Assembly (NCBI GenBank): GCA_016648135.1
Contig: JADDOH010002093.1
Span: forward strand, 1 to 64,000
Reading direction: 5' to 3'
Source: Agrypnia vestita
Taxonomy: Eukaryota; Arthropoda; Insecta; Trichoptera; Phryganeidae
DNA length: 64,000 bases
Part shown: piece by piece, positions 11,870 through 22,217 of the stretch
How the letters are laid out: each line of letters starts with the position of its first letter
Numbering within the stretch: the stretch's first letter is position 1
Position numbers and translations under genes: made by a program
Notes under the pieces: model-generated
Seen by the model: the letters and a program-made list of their open reading frames with translations, nothing else
Database searches by the model: none
What the model was told of the DNA's origin: nothing

Positions 11870-12850
11870 ATGGTGGCGATCTTCTGTTTGATGCTTTCAA
11901 TGCTATTATTAAATATATCTACACGATCCCTCAATTCATTTAAGAGTTGCACCCTACTCGTTATGGGGTGCTTATTCATTACATCCGTTCTGCATTTTGG
12001 GACATGAAATAGCGCGTGACCTCGATTTCGCAGATAATCATTTGGTACAAACAGGACATAATTCTATAGCAAGTTCGGAGCGCCAATTATATTTCTTAAA
12101 ATGTTGACCCCCAACATGACTAGGCCCTCCTGTCTGCGCGACTCGAGGCTGGGGTAGTTGCATTCCCTCAGCAGCACTTCATGATTCATGAATGTAGGAT
12201 ATTCTCCAGTTCTGCGCGTGAATAAGTAGCGCAAGAATTTATTTTGAATCTGCTCAATCATGTCCTTTGGTGTGGGCTCCAAACTGCCATTCCATATTCC
12301 AATTTAGAACGAATAATGAAATTGTACATTTGCTCGATGCACTTCTCATCTTTTGATATGTATGTTACGAAATCTAAAAGTTTATAACATGTTATAACTA
12401 GTTGGTTTACTTATACGACTTGAGAAAATCAGTCTGGCATCAAAGACTATACGAGATCATAGATCTAAGCAACGCGTGAAATTTTTTCTTCAATTGTGTA
12501 ATCGAACTTTTTTGGTATTACTGAACGACCATAAGTAAGACATGCACACTTTTTTATATTAAGATGCAGATTGTTCTCCTCAGTCCAGTCACTAACGCAT
12601 CTAAGTCTTTTTGTAATTTAAAACATTCAAGTATACTTGTACCTAATCTTGGAATAAATTATCAGGTCGTTCCCAAAGAGCACATTTCCCTGTTTTTATC
12701 CTGTCTTATATATCGTCTATCATAATCAAGAACAGTAAGGGACCAAGGGTTGATCCTTGCGGAATTCCTGAGTATGCTGGGAAAACTGTTGAACATTTAT
12801 CTTCTATACATACATATTGGAATCTGTCTTTCAAGTAGGTATGAATTAAA
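11870..12850 (-). pseudogene. Truncated LINE reverse transcriptase, minus strand
   Basis: Read on the minus strand, 12709-12790 gives the palm motif SGIPQGSTLGPLLFLIMIDD, the conserved 'QGS-LGPLLF' box of LINE reverse transcriptases. Downstream, 12282-12064 reads EQIQNKFLRYLF and the family-typical C-terminal region 'LESRRQEGLVMLGVNILRNII'. Several stops and frame changes separate the parts. It is a dead Jockey/R1-type LINE fragment, possibly the same family as the 5.1 kb fragment. Confidence 0.7.
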
Positions 12851-13289
12851 CCTCATCAAATTGATTTTTTTTTGTCTTTACTTTACTTTGGTCTAGAAAA
12901 TACGTGTACGAAAAAAAATTGTATATATTAAGAGTATAAAAAAGTAACCCATAAAAACCATGTTTTTTTTATTTTATTTTATTTTCATTTATTGGTTTTC
13001 TTACAGCCATATAATTAATCAATCTTGAAAAAAAACAATAATTGATGTACAGAGTTTTGGGCCAATTACAAGAAAACACATATATACAATCGATAAAAAA
13101 TAAGAAAAAACATGTCCAATAGTGAGTTTGTGTGAGTGTGTGTATTTGTGTGTTTATTTATTTATTTATTTTGTTTTGGGAAAAGTTAACAGCAAAACAA
13201 TCTTAAAAATTTTCCACTGAATTTAAAAATTTACTTTAACATACATTAATAGCGAGTGGAGAGGGTGGAGGGGAATGTGGGACGGGAGT
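12851..13289. other. AT-rich, TTTA/GTGT-rich stretch
   Basis: Contains simple-sequence runs (TTTTATTTTATTTTATTT near 12961, TGTG/TTTATTTA runs near 13130-13170). No gene was recognised. It probably represents the 3' UTR of the adjoining LINE tail on the minus strand. Confidence 0.4.
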
Positions 13290-13571
13290 AGAAGGGAAGA
13301 TATAATGTACAAATTAGTTTGGGTGCGGTAGTGTAGATATTGTTTGTTTTATGTTTCTTATTGTTGCGTTGAAAATGTCAATGTGGTGATAGTTTGTGTT
13401 AAATGAATTTGTGGATCTGTATATAAAGGAGTTTTGTTTTGAGTTGGTCTTACAAAAGGGGAGATGAAAAGTAGGTGAATGTCTGTTATTGCGAGTTGGG
13501 ATGTGGTAAGATATTCGTTGAAGAAGTTCCGGACTATCAACTAGATTGTGTGTTATTTTGAATAGCATCAC
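13290..13571 (-). pseudogene. LINE ORF2 C-terminal tail fragment
   Basis: A minus-strand frame starts MMLFKITHNLVDSPELLQRI, then shows a Arg/Asn/Phe-spaced pattern and 'YRSTNSFN'. This is typical of the last about 100 residues of CR1/Jockey-type LINE polyproteins ('MLFKI-H-LVD-PELL'). No reverse transcriptase core is attached. It is a 5'-truncated, inactive copy. Confidence 0.6.
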
Positions 13572-13679
13572 CGCGTCAGCTATTTATATTTATTATACTA
13601 TATATATATATATTATATTTATTTTACTATTTATATAATATATATATTATAGTATATTTAGTATTAGTATATTTATTAT

Positions 13680-14065
13680 ACTCCCATTCTCATTTACTAG
13701 TTGAAACATTTTTTTTTCGCTTAACCTACGCGTTGGGCTTCGGTCGGGCGACGCTACGAAAGGGAGTAATAAAAAATTTCCAAAAATCCAAAATTATACT
13801 ATAATCAGGTTTCGCGTCTACCAGACGCGTTGAAATATTTTCATACAACTTAATAAGTTGCATGAAAAAAACATTCAAAATTTGAAAAATCCAAAAAATT
13901 TATTAATTTTTTTATTGAAAATTTGATAGATCTTCTTGATCGTCGCCACGAGTCTGCTTGCAAAGTTTCAGCTCGATTGAATCACGGGAAAGGGGTTTAG
14001 AATGTATCCAAAGTTTTTTCGAAAGACAAAAAGACAAGCAGACGCCACGATTTAATATAAAGGGA
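13680..14065 (+). repeat. Dispersed repeat family (GGGAGTAA-ended), copy 1
   Basis: A non-coding repeat containing 'CGGTCGGGCGACGCTACGA', 'GGGAGTAATAAAAAATTTC' and 'CGTCGCCACGAGTCTGC' blocks, ending near 'AAAGGGAGTAA'. A related copy in inverted orientation lies at 29420-29705, sharing the 'TACTCCCTTT', 'CAGGCTCGTGGCGACGAT', 'TCGAGCTGAAACTTAGC' and 'CATCGCCCGACTCGAGCCC' blocks. No coding capacity was seen and the class is unknown. Confidence 0.65.
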
Positions 14066-14178
14066 GTAAAAATTATTTTTAAATTCAACATTTTAAATTC
14101 CCGCCAAAACGCGCCATTTCACTAGAGTACGTGCGTCAAAATTGTATGGTACCCAGATTTACAAATACTACGTCACTA

Positions 14179-14593
14179 GAGCTCGACCAACGTAAATTGG
14201 CGTGTGGCGACTTTGGAACTAAAACCCGCCCCGCCCGCACCCGGCGATAACCCCTCGCCCTATCATTTAGTTCAATATCGTATTTGCGCATGAGCTGTGA
14301 CATCTTGATTTCCAATATACACTGAATTATTATGTCCAAAACAACCAAAACAGTCTAGGGTGGTGCAAGAACAATTGCAAATGAAGTATTAAAGTTTTGC
14401 GAAGCTGAAAAAGAAATTAATGGACCAATATTACCATTTGACAGGACCCCGACCAAATTTTTATTAAAGGCTCCGACACCGGTCACCGAACACTTTGTAT
14501 AATATGTATTGTGTAATAAATTTACACCCTGGCTACTTCTGTTTCACGACAGGAACGCCCTCCCTCGTACACCAATTTATACTGGTGGCACTC
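14179..14593 (+). mobile_element. Tc1/IS630-like MITE, copy A
   Basis: A 415-bp element with TA on both sides and imperfect terminal inverted repeats of about 28 bp (left GAGCTCGACCAACGTAAATT; right end, reversed, GAGTGCCACCAGTATAAATT). The interior matches copies at 20.55, 25.45 and 44.53 kb, including a short remnant of a reading frame after 'GAATTATTATG'. In this copy that frame is stopped early (AAAACAGTCTAG). Confidence 0.8.
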
Positions 14594-14915
14594 TATACCA
14601 AACGCGCGAGTTGTTACGTCACGACCAATCACGTGCGTTTTAATAAAGTCGTATTTTTGAAGATATTTATAATAAAAATTTTGAATGAATTACACATATA
14701 ATTACCCCATATTATCCATACTAATTATAATTAATATTTATGAATCTATTTCGTATGTTTTCATCGGTATTTGTAATATGAGAGATTTCCCTATTGACAT
14801 CGAGTCAGTGAAAGTCGGCACATAAAAATAACCGAAATGTTAGTAGTTACCGAGAAGATAATAAGAACAACTTTCTACAAACGACTCATCGATATTTAAA
14901 CTCTATTTCTCTATG

Positions 14916-15010
14916 GGCCGGTTGTTTCAAGTTGGATTAAAATAAGCGTAAATCCTGGGTTAAACCCGAGTTTAACCTCAAGGTTATGCGAAATCACCAG
15001 AAACGGTTGT
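14916..15010 (+). repeat. Partial foldback MITE (GGGCCGGTTG family)
   Basis: Starts GGGCCGGTTGTTTCAAGTTG and continues with the 'GGATTAAAATAAGCG' block found at the ends of the palindromic element at 55162-55306. The opposite inverted half was not found, so only one end seems to remain. Confidence 0.5.
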
Positions 15011-15400
15011 TGCACGCAAAATATGTGTCAAATATTGGATTAGGGGTGTTGCAATTGTGTAAACTAAAAATCATAGACAAATGCATGCTAAAATAATTTT
15101 TACATTCACGTCATTTGACAGCACGCAAATTTTTCGACACATTTCATTAACAATGCTGTTTTACTAAATAAGAAGTGAAGATGTCCACAAGAAAATGAAA
15201 GGAGACTAGTGGGCCACTTTACGCAACGAATAAAATGCTTTGTGGCTTTATTCCCGCCTAAATGCGTACCTATTATCCGACAGATTTTTCGAAATAGGTT
15301 CGAGAATATGATGAAATGCGCCATGAAAAAGTTTGGCCCGACGGCACCACCACAATCTTAACTGGTTAGCGCTACAGAGAGATGTTGATGGAGTTTTTTT

Positions 15401-15753
15401 TTGCCACAAGTTGGTGAATTGGTTCTAGAGCATTGCTGGTTTCAGCAGGACGGAGAAACCACTCACACAGCTCGGTCACGGATTGAGATTTTGAAACACC
15501 AGTTTCCGATCTGTGTGATCCCCCGTTTTGGCGATTCGAATTGGCCGGTCAGATCGCTAGATCTGACAGCGCCAGACTTGTTCCTTTGCTCAAACCACAA
15601 ACCTTGCAAGTCTTGAAGGCCAGCATTCAAGAAGAAATCACCAATTTGGAGCCAGATGCTTTGCGAGCAACAATTCAAAATGCCGTAAAACGAGCACAAA
15701 TGTGCATCAACTCAGGAGATGATCATTTGATTGATATCATTTTTTCAACTTAA
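15401..15753 (+). pseudogene. Tc1/mariner-superfamily transposase C-terminal fragment
   Basis: The frame beginning near 15401 reads HCWFQQDGETTHTARSRIEI, which contains a catalytic Asp in the QQDG box. It continues through 'FGDSNWPVRSLDLTAPDLFL' with the spaced Asp of the DDE/D triad. A frameshift at about 15.6 kb moves to a second frame with 'EEITNLEPDALRATIQNAVKRA' and ends at TAA near 15753. The N-terminal DNA-binding half is missing. It is dead. Confidence 0.75.
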
Positions 15754-15879
15754 TGACATAAATTTTACGCCTTCAAATAATCTTTCCGTGAAAACAGAGC
15801 CCTTTTTTTTCATTTCACACAAAATGGCAGCCAATTCACATTATGACATTGTCCCAACTTGTATAAAGTAAAATGATTA

Positions 15880-16791
15880 AGCCATTTATTCACTAGGGGA
15901 CGAATTGTCTCTCAACATCACGCGCGGCATAGAGTCTACGTGACGTAGCAACGTCGCGCACTGTTCCGCGACGCGCTTTCGTCGCGCACAACATAGTGCG
16001 GCATTTCTACGTGCCGCGGCGACGTTGCCATGCGCACGGTTCCCGAGCGAGCTCACCGCGACATCGCGCCGCGCGTCAGTACCACGTGGTATGTTTACAA
16101 GTGAATTCGAATGCGCTGTAACTGTATACCATTCAACATGACATTAGTGTGGGGAAACGAGATTGTTATCCAACTGATCGAGCTCTAATTGAGCTGTAAT
16201 TTTAAGTCTGATGTGAGGGCTAACAGCGTTCCTTAATATTGTGTCTTGCTTGGCTATGAAAGGCCCGATTATTTGTAATAAATTTTCAAAATCAGTTGTT
16301 GTCGTTTGAGTAAAATTGACAAATCCGGAATGGATGGTGAAAATAAATCACGGATAATCAAATTAATAAAAAGCATTGAATTATTGTCTAACAACACAGA
16401 AAAGTTCCAAAAATCATGCGCCTACTACCTGAAAGTCCGATTATTTGTAATAAATTTTCAAAATCAGTTGTTGTCGTTTGAGTAAAATTGACAAAAGATC
16501 GTCAGACATTCGAAGATCGCTTAGAATATCCATCCTTCTTTCTCTTTGCAGAAAATAATTTCGCACCCACCACCTTTCTCACCTCTTACGTTTCGATAAA
16601 CTCGTTAGAATAAATAGATGCGCAGCACTAATCATCATAACCTCATCGGGCGATATTTCCGCGACAAGTGATATGTGAGTCCCGGTGTGTACACGTCAAA
16701 TAACCGCGTCATTGTCCCCGAAACATGAGCGTAGACGTCGATGCGACATGCCGCGCTAAATGTTGCGCTATTTGTCCCGTAGTGAATGGCT
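15880..16791. mobile_element. PIF/Harbinger-like non-autonomous element
   Basis: A 912-bp element flanked by TTA at 15877-15879 and 16792-16794, with terminal inverted repeats. The left end is AGCCATT (TATT) CACTAGGGGACGAAT and the right end, reversed, is AGCCATTCACTACGGGACAAAT. Similarity continues about 20 bp inward (GCAACATnnnGCGCGGCAT). The TTA duplication fits PIF/Harbinger. The subterminal regions (15930-16080 and 16690-16760) are unusually CpG-rich compared with the AT-rich surroundings. There is no transposase. A 59-bp duplication around a pogo-derived segment sits in its middle. Confidence 0.7.
16265..16496. repeat. 59-bp perfect direct duplication around a 114-bp pogo-like segment
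   Basis: The sequence at 16265-16323 (starting CCGATTATTTGTAATAAATT) recurs without change at 16438-16496. The 114 bases between them (16324-16437) match 24007-24120, the inner end of a pogo/Tigger-like element, with only a few differences. Confidence 0.85.
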
Positions 16792-17161
16792 TTATCTTCT
16801 TCGGTCCTACCTACTTAACTTTTCTATAACCTTTACACCTGGCCGTGAATTTTGCGTTCATACGCCATTATATTTCTTGAAAAATAATTTTTCGAAAAGA
16901 CGCGGCAAAGTATTCAAATGTCAGTTAATAAAATCCTGTTCATAGTTTACGAATTAATAAGTTAAGATCCAAATAAATATTATTATTTTTCAACCACTTA
17001 TTTTATGACAATAAATTTTCTGTGATTTCACAATGCAGAGTGTATGGAGTATTTGTGACCTTTGCAACCCTGTTTTGACGTCTCAAAAAATCGATAGTCG
17101 CGTTTTAAAGGGGTAGCGGTTCTGTCAGGATTGTTTTGCAATATTTGTAATTTACTTAAAG

Positions 17162-17467
17162 ATGGAAGATATCTGGAATGAAGTTTTGGATGAATTAGCA
17201 GTTCCCAAAGATATAGCAGACAAATGGTGGGATAAAATTGTGGCACAATATTCAGATAGCGTAAGAATATATCACAATATGGAATGTTTGGCACAAAAGT
17301 TTAAAATTTACGATGAAATGATCAAGGAAAATATCACCGAAAGAAGTGCCTTCATTATAGCTATATTTTTTCAACATTTTGAATATGACACGAATGTGTA
17401 CGGTGGCTGTATAGATAAAAATGTGGATCATGTGAAAGAATTTTTCAAAGAAGCTGGCATAGATCAC
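17162..17467 (+). CDS. HD-like gene exon 1
   Basis: Codes for residues 1-102, from MEDIWNEVLDELAVPKDIAD to the end in AGIDH. The donor is CAC|GTAAGT, phase 0. It holds the substituted metal-site motifs (YHNMEC and FFQHFEYDT). Confidence 0.85.
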
Positions 17468-20400
17468 GTAAGTGTTTATTAAACTCGCCAATTTGTTATA
17501 TTTTTTATTCTCATTTTATGCTTTAAGTGTTGTTTTTATATTGAAACGGAATGGATTAGTAGTATTCATGAAAAAATTGTGATGAGTCATAATATTTTCC
17601 TATATATTTATTGTGTATCATTTATATGTGTGCATCTGTGCATTATATTTATCACTAATCAACTGATTACTAAAATAATTATTACCCGAGCCCAGATCCA
17701 TTTGGACATTTTGACACACATTAAACAGCTCGCAAATATTCCAGTAAAGATATGCACTGGTAAATCTTATAAATATTCAGTCACTTACAATTGCTATTGC
17801 CTAAAAGCTGCTAGAATAATGTAAACTTTTCAAACACATTTATATATTGGCTGGAATTAGTACAATACTGGTATCCAAATAAATAGGACTACAAAACGTA
17901 TATACTAGAATACAATGAGTTCACGTATGGATTTTCAGACAATATGCCTGGCGTTAAAACATGTTAAAAAATATAATAAAATTATTCACATATTCCTTTC
18001 AGGAGGGATTGATTTCTTCTGTGGTGGGCTTGCTGGGGGCCGGGAGGGAAAGTATTGGGTGCTCTACCGAAGGCGCAAGTGCCTACTTCCAAGACCTGGA
18101 GCTGGCTCCACTAGGCCTACCATCTGATGAGTACATCCAGTACATTGCTGATGTGGAAATGGAATATGCGCAGCAACCAGTTCATCTTTACAGAAGTCTG
18201 AGACTCAAGGTAATGCTAGCATTTTTTTTTAAATATCAGTAATGCTTGTGATATGGATTGCCAATATCCTATTGAAGTAATTAATATTTAAGAATGTTTA
18301 GAGTCAGAATATCAATTTTCTTTTCAGACAGATTTCTCGCCATCTCTATTTCCTTCTCTTTGCTCTTCACTTTGTTTTGTTCCCGAGTAGGAATTTTATT
18401 TAATCAATATATATTATATAAAAAGAAACATATATATATATATATATAAAATATATATATATATAAAAAGAAACCCGTGTTTCCCTATCCGCCAAGTTTT
18501 CTCCACAACCACCCACCGGTGGTTATGATGGCGGATAGCCCTTGGTGTCACATCGAAAATATGCGAGTTTGGTGGGGGTGGCTATGCATGGGTGGGAGTG
18601 GGTGACGAAAATGTACTTTCTAGCACATTGTTTTGTTACGGGAAGGCCGCAAATGCTTCACATTGTTTTAAAATAGGCACACTGACTGTCAAGTGAGTCC
18701 AGAAGGTTCCGGAAAAACCTGCTCTAGAAAGTTCTGGAAGGAGAAGGTTCTAGAAAATTCCCGAAACTTCTATAAGGTTCTAAACTGAGTGGCGAAATGT
18801 GTCAGTGTGTCTTGAAGGTTCCTGTACATTCGACAAATTTCTTGAAAGTTCTGGAAGGTTCGCGAAAGTTCAATGACGATTCAAACAGTGTACTAAAAAT
18901 CAACGCGTGCGAAGCCGCGCGGGCACATATAAAATATTAAATAATTATAAGTCAAGAATGTTCTTAGGTTTTCACAGCCACTCAAAACTTTCTGGTTTGT
19001 GTCAAAGCAGGGCTTTCGACACGGTGTTGCAAGCCAATACTTAACACACCTCTACACTCATAATAACACATCAGCCCTGATGATGGACCCTGCAATGAGA
19101 TCCAAAACGTCGGCCAGAAAGGTTGTAATAACACGGTGTCATACCCAGAAGACACAAACCAGAATAATAATAAGTATCCCATCAATGATTTCCAATATTC
19201 ATTATTACTGCCAGAACAAACAGTATATTTCCTCTTATTAGGAAAGGTTCTGTCAATATTTGTTGAAACGTACTGTGCGATGATTTCGTAGAGTAAAACA
19301 GTAGAAAGAGATGTGTGTAGGTCAAAAAGTTTAACTTGTTAACCGGACGGGACGTATACACCCGATATTTTATAAATATGTCAAACGTATTTATAAAATA
19401 TCGGGTAAGGGCAAGACGTTTGAATACGTCCTTGAAATATATGTTGCGCCCTGGAATGGGCAAAACGTATATTTTCGAACAACAAAGGTTTAGGTCATCC
19501 ATACGTGTCTCGATATAAATTCAAGACATGGAGGAAATCAGTATTATTTCGCTATTGAGAGTGGTGGACGTGTTCTGGGTGAGCAGTAACGGGTACGTAC
19601 TTATACTACCTGCCTATTTTCGTATTACATATTATTTACTTATATTTTTTATATTTCCAACCTTCTTGTTTTAGAATACTTACTTAAAATGAATGAAAGC
19701 GATATCAGCGATGACGAAATCAATGTACCAATCCATTTTTTGTTGGTGTTCCTTCCTATTTGTTTGTAATTTTGTATTTTCTTTTGTACTTTATGTATAA
19801 ATAAACGAAAAACTTATATTTCATTGTCTTTTCATTTATTTTAGGCATAAATAATTTTTTAAATATATAATTATGTCCACCGGGCGTGACGTACTGACAC
19901 GTCGTAGTGAAAAAGTTCGTGCCGTCATATTTAATTTAATTTTTAATTTTTTAATTTAAAGACTAACTGCATGTCAGAATGACCCTAATGGATAGTCATT
20001 TAGGACAAGGTGATTAGTACAGTTACAATTTACGATAATACATTAAAATAAAACATTAATACAATACAATATAATACATTAAAATAAAACATTAATACAA
20101 ATAAGTACAATAAGCGATAACAAGGTGAACGAAGTTCACATTCTCCGCACGACATAATAGGCATGTAAGCTCCTAGGTCAACAAGTCTGAAAATGTGTAC
20201 CCGCGCTTTATGGCTTTTTGTTTGGATTGATTTCCGAAGAATCCGTCTTACACGCTCAATATTGCATAATTAAAAATTAAAAATATAAAATTAAAAAGGG
20301 ACTCGCCCATTTAACAGGTTAAGGATGGGCAGTGACAACGTTTAAAATAAATATTATATTGCGTGCAGATAATATTGGTCAGAGAGAAAAATCCCTTTGC

Positions 20401-21170
20401 TTACCCGTCAGACTGGGTCTTATTGATAAATTCTATTGCATCGCCAAAAGAGAAACTCGGAGCTATCTTAAATTGGAATTTTCTAGAATTAATAATATTA
20501 AGTAAATAAAATAATTAAAATATTTTTAACTTGCTACAATTTATCATTATTGCTTGACCACAATAACTTGGCGTGCGGCGACTTTGAAACTAAACCCGCC
20601 CCGCCCGCACCCGGCAGTAACCCCTCGCCCTGTCATTCAGTACAATTTTGTACTTGCTCGGGAGCTGTGACATCTTGATTACCAATATACACTGAATTAT
20701 TATGTCCTAACAGTCCGGGATGGTGCAAGAACAATTGCCAACGAAGTATTAAAGTTTTTCGAAGCTGAAAAAGCAAATAATTGACCGATATTACCGTCCG
20801 ACAGTTTGACAGATAGAACGACCGCCATTACGGCTAGTGCTGCCCGATCAAATTTCTGTTAAAGGCTTTGACACCGGTCACCGGACATTCTGTTCATTAT
20901 GTATTGTGTAATAAATTTACACCCTGGCAACTTCTGTTACGCGACAGGGATACCCTCCCTCACCCGCCAATTTATAGTGGTCGCATTCTACATGCCCATA
21001 GGATGAGAAATATTGGCTAAACAAAAACTTTCTTATATATTTTCATTTCACAGGTCTTGCAGACATTGCTTTTGATCCCGAAGATATTTGCAACGGACAT
21101 CTTCCGCGAAAGATTTGAAGAAATCGCCAGGGAAAACATTCAATCTGAAATCGATCAGATGCTTCTTTAA
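17162..21170 (+). CDS. COG4339-like HD-superfamily-related protein lacking the HD residues, 3 exons, 209 aa
   Basis: A host gene spliced from exons 17162-17467, 18003-18209 and 21054-21170, all phase 0, giving a 209-residue protein. The layout and length match the COG4339 family of predicted HD-superfamily proteins: an N-terminal helix pair, then RIYHNMECL (residues 35-43), FFQHFEYDT (69-77), FQDLELAPLG and the C-terminal YRSLRLK / VLQTLLLIPKIF / FREREFEEIA-like block. Catalytic members have HD in 'FHD.-YDP' and a His in 'YH-L-H'. Here the HD pair is QH (71-72), the second His of the first motif is Cys42, and the later His-rich loop is replaced by GLLGAGRES. I infer a non-catalytic or re-purposed member, expected in the cytosol. 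No signal peptide or membrane segment was seen. The start codon is the first ATG after an AT-rich leader (AAAGATGG). The second intron holds microsatellite, Penelope-like, piggyBac-like and MITE insertions. It is convergent with ERMP1. Confidence 0.8.
18003..18209 (+). CDS. HD-like gene exon 2
   Basis: Acceptor TTCCTTTCAG|GAG and donor AAG|GTAATG, both phase 0. Codes for residues 103-171, including YFQDLELAPLGLPSDEYIQY and ending in YRSLRLK, the family's Asp-containing 'FLD-DL-ILG' region. Confidence 0.85.
18407..18467. repeat. AT dinucleotide microsatellite
   Basis: Nearly pure (TA)n, interrupted by short A runs (AAAAGAAAC), inside intron 2 of the HD-like gene. Confidence 0.9.
18475..18955 (+). 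repeat. LTR-like or promoter-like repeat rich in GAA/TTC boxes
   Basis: Contains a 9-bp inverted repeat (TATCCGCCA ... TGGCGGATA) at about 18487-18539 and the palindrome CCACCGGTGG. A dense series of GAAnnTTC-type boxes follows between 18695 and 18875 (for example GGTTCTAGAAAATTCCCGAA). Similar box-rich stretches occur at 45.1, 46.2 and 63.1 kb. I infer a retroelement regulatory fragment. The boundaries are not defined. Confidence 0.4.
18960..19200 (+). mobile_element. Penelope-like element terminal fragment, plus strand
   Basis: Shares with the 52.6, 54.2/54.8 and 59.0 kb fragments the series 'TTTTCACAGCC', 'GGCTTTCGACACGGTGTTGC', 'CTGATGATGGACCCTGCAAT' and 'GTCATACCCAGAA'. At 19077-19108 lies a hammerhead-like core (CTGATGA, hairpin, then AAAAC instead of GAAAC), so this copy's core is mutated. 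No coding part is present. Confidence 0.6.
19335..20318 (+). mobile_element. piggyBac-like non-autonomous element with long palindrome
   Basis: A 984-bp segment bounded by TTAA (19331-19334 and 20319-20322), with matching ends: CTTGTTAACCGGACGGGACG on the left and, reversed, CCTGTTAAATGGGCGAGTCC on the right. A perfect 19-bp inverted repeat (ACCCGATATTTTATAAATA, 9-base loop) occupies 19360-19406. Around 19689 a short frame reads MNESDISDDEINVP, reminiscent of the acidic start of piggyBac transposases, and then stops. TTAA plus the terminal repeats supports a piggyBac-type deletion derivative. Confidence 0.6.
20550..20988 (+). mobile_element. Tc1/IS630-like MITE, copy B
   Basis: 439 bp with TA flanks (20548-20549, 20989-20990) and terminal repeats of the same family as copy A (left TTGCTTGACCACAATAACTT; right reversed GAATGCGACCACTATAAATT). 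It shares the GC-rich block 'CCCGCCCCGCCCGCACCCGG' and the transposase-start remnant, here out of frame. It lies about 65 bp before exon 3 of the HD-like gene. Confidence 0.8.
21054..21170 (+). CDS. HD-like gene exon 3 (terminal)
   Basis: Acceptor TTTCATTTCACAG|GTC, phase 0. Codes for VLQTLLLIPKIFATDIFRER and 18 more residues, then TAA. This matches the typical C-terminal 'VL--L--P-IF----F---FE--AR-N' helix of the family. It is too short to appear as a long open frame. Confidence 0.85.
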   Translation, partial: VLQTLLLIPKIFATDIFRERFEEIARENIQSEIDQMLL

Positions 21171-22217
21171 ATGTGATGTATTCAATTATTACTACTGTAT
21201 ATTGTTAGTCACAAACAAAGACTTGTAGCCTCAAAGGTACTGATTGTATAATGTATTATTTAATTTAAGAATATTATTTTGTATCTAAGCGTTGAATTAT
21301 CACATGTATAAGTGTTGTCAAAGTCACAAATTTACATAATCAGATGAATCAATATTTAATCTATTCGTAATTTTCAATAACAAGATATTTTAATTTTTAG
21401 TTTCCTATTTATGTTACCCAATCAATGCCCAATATGTGTGAGCCAAAGATCTGTATTAGTAAAAAAAAATTTATTGATTTAAAATATTAAAATGCAAAAA
21501 AAATTAAATACAATCAAAAATAATGCGAGAAAAAAATTTTATGTGATGCTATTAAAATTATTATAGTATAAAATTTTTACCTACATTATGGTGAGGATAA
21601 TATTGAATTAGGAATTTAAATGTGGTCGTAAAGGAATTGAAACCTTTATAGATAAACCGAAAGATATTATTTGATAGTTTTATGGCTAAGATTCTCAAGT
21701 TTTCTCAATTTGTTGTGAGATCTCATTCAAATTATGTTTTCCCAAGTTTCCAAAACAATGCTCTGAGCAAGAAATATGCGGATGTCTACCAGGAAAGGAT
21801 CCACTTTGTTTTTCCTTGATTCATTGAATTTGACAATATTTTTGGAAAATTGCAGGAATTAAACAAATTAAATTTTTTACTTAAAAAGTCTGTCATTTGT
21901 TAGAAGTTTTTGTGTCCACAATATGCTTGTAAGTAGATGTGAAGTAAATTGATTAATTTGATAAATAAATATGTATTCCAAAAAATACTTTGCAGAAATT
22001 AGCGAGGGAAGAAAAAAAACAATCTAATTAACCCTTCCACATTTTATTTTTTTTAAATTTTTTTTAAATTACCTCTTGCAAAACTGTAATTACAGTTTAA
22101 ACACAAGGATTTAATTATAATAAGTGTATGTACATTTTTTTACTTAATTGTATTTACTTTATGATATATTATATAATAAGCTACTATATTAAACTAATTT
22201 TGTTTTTCCTATCCACT
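21171..22217. other. 3' flank of the HD-like gene
   Basis: AT-rich presumed 3' UTR and intergenic sequence. No other gene was recognised, and no poly(A) signal could be chosen with confidence. Confidence 0.4.
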
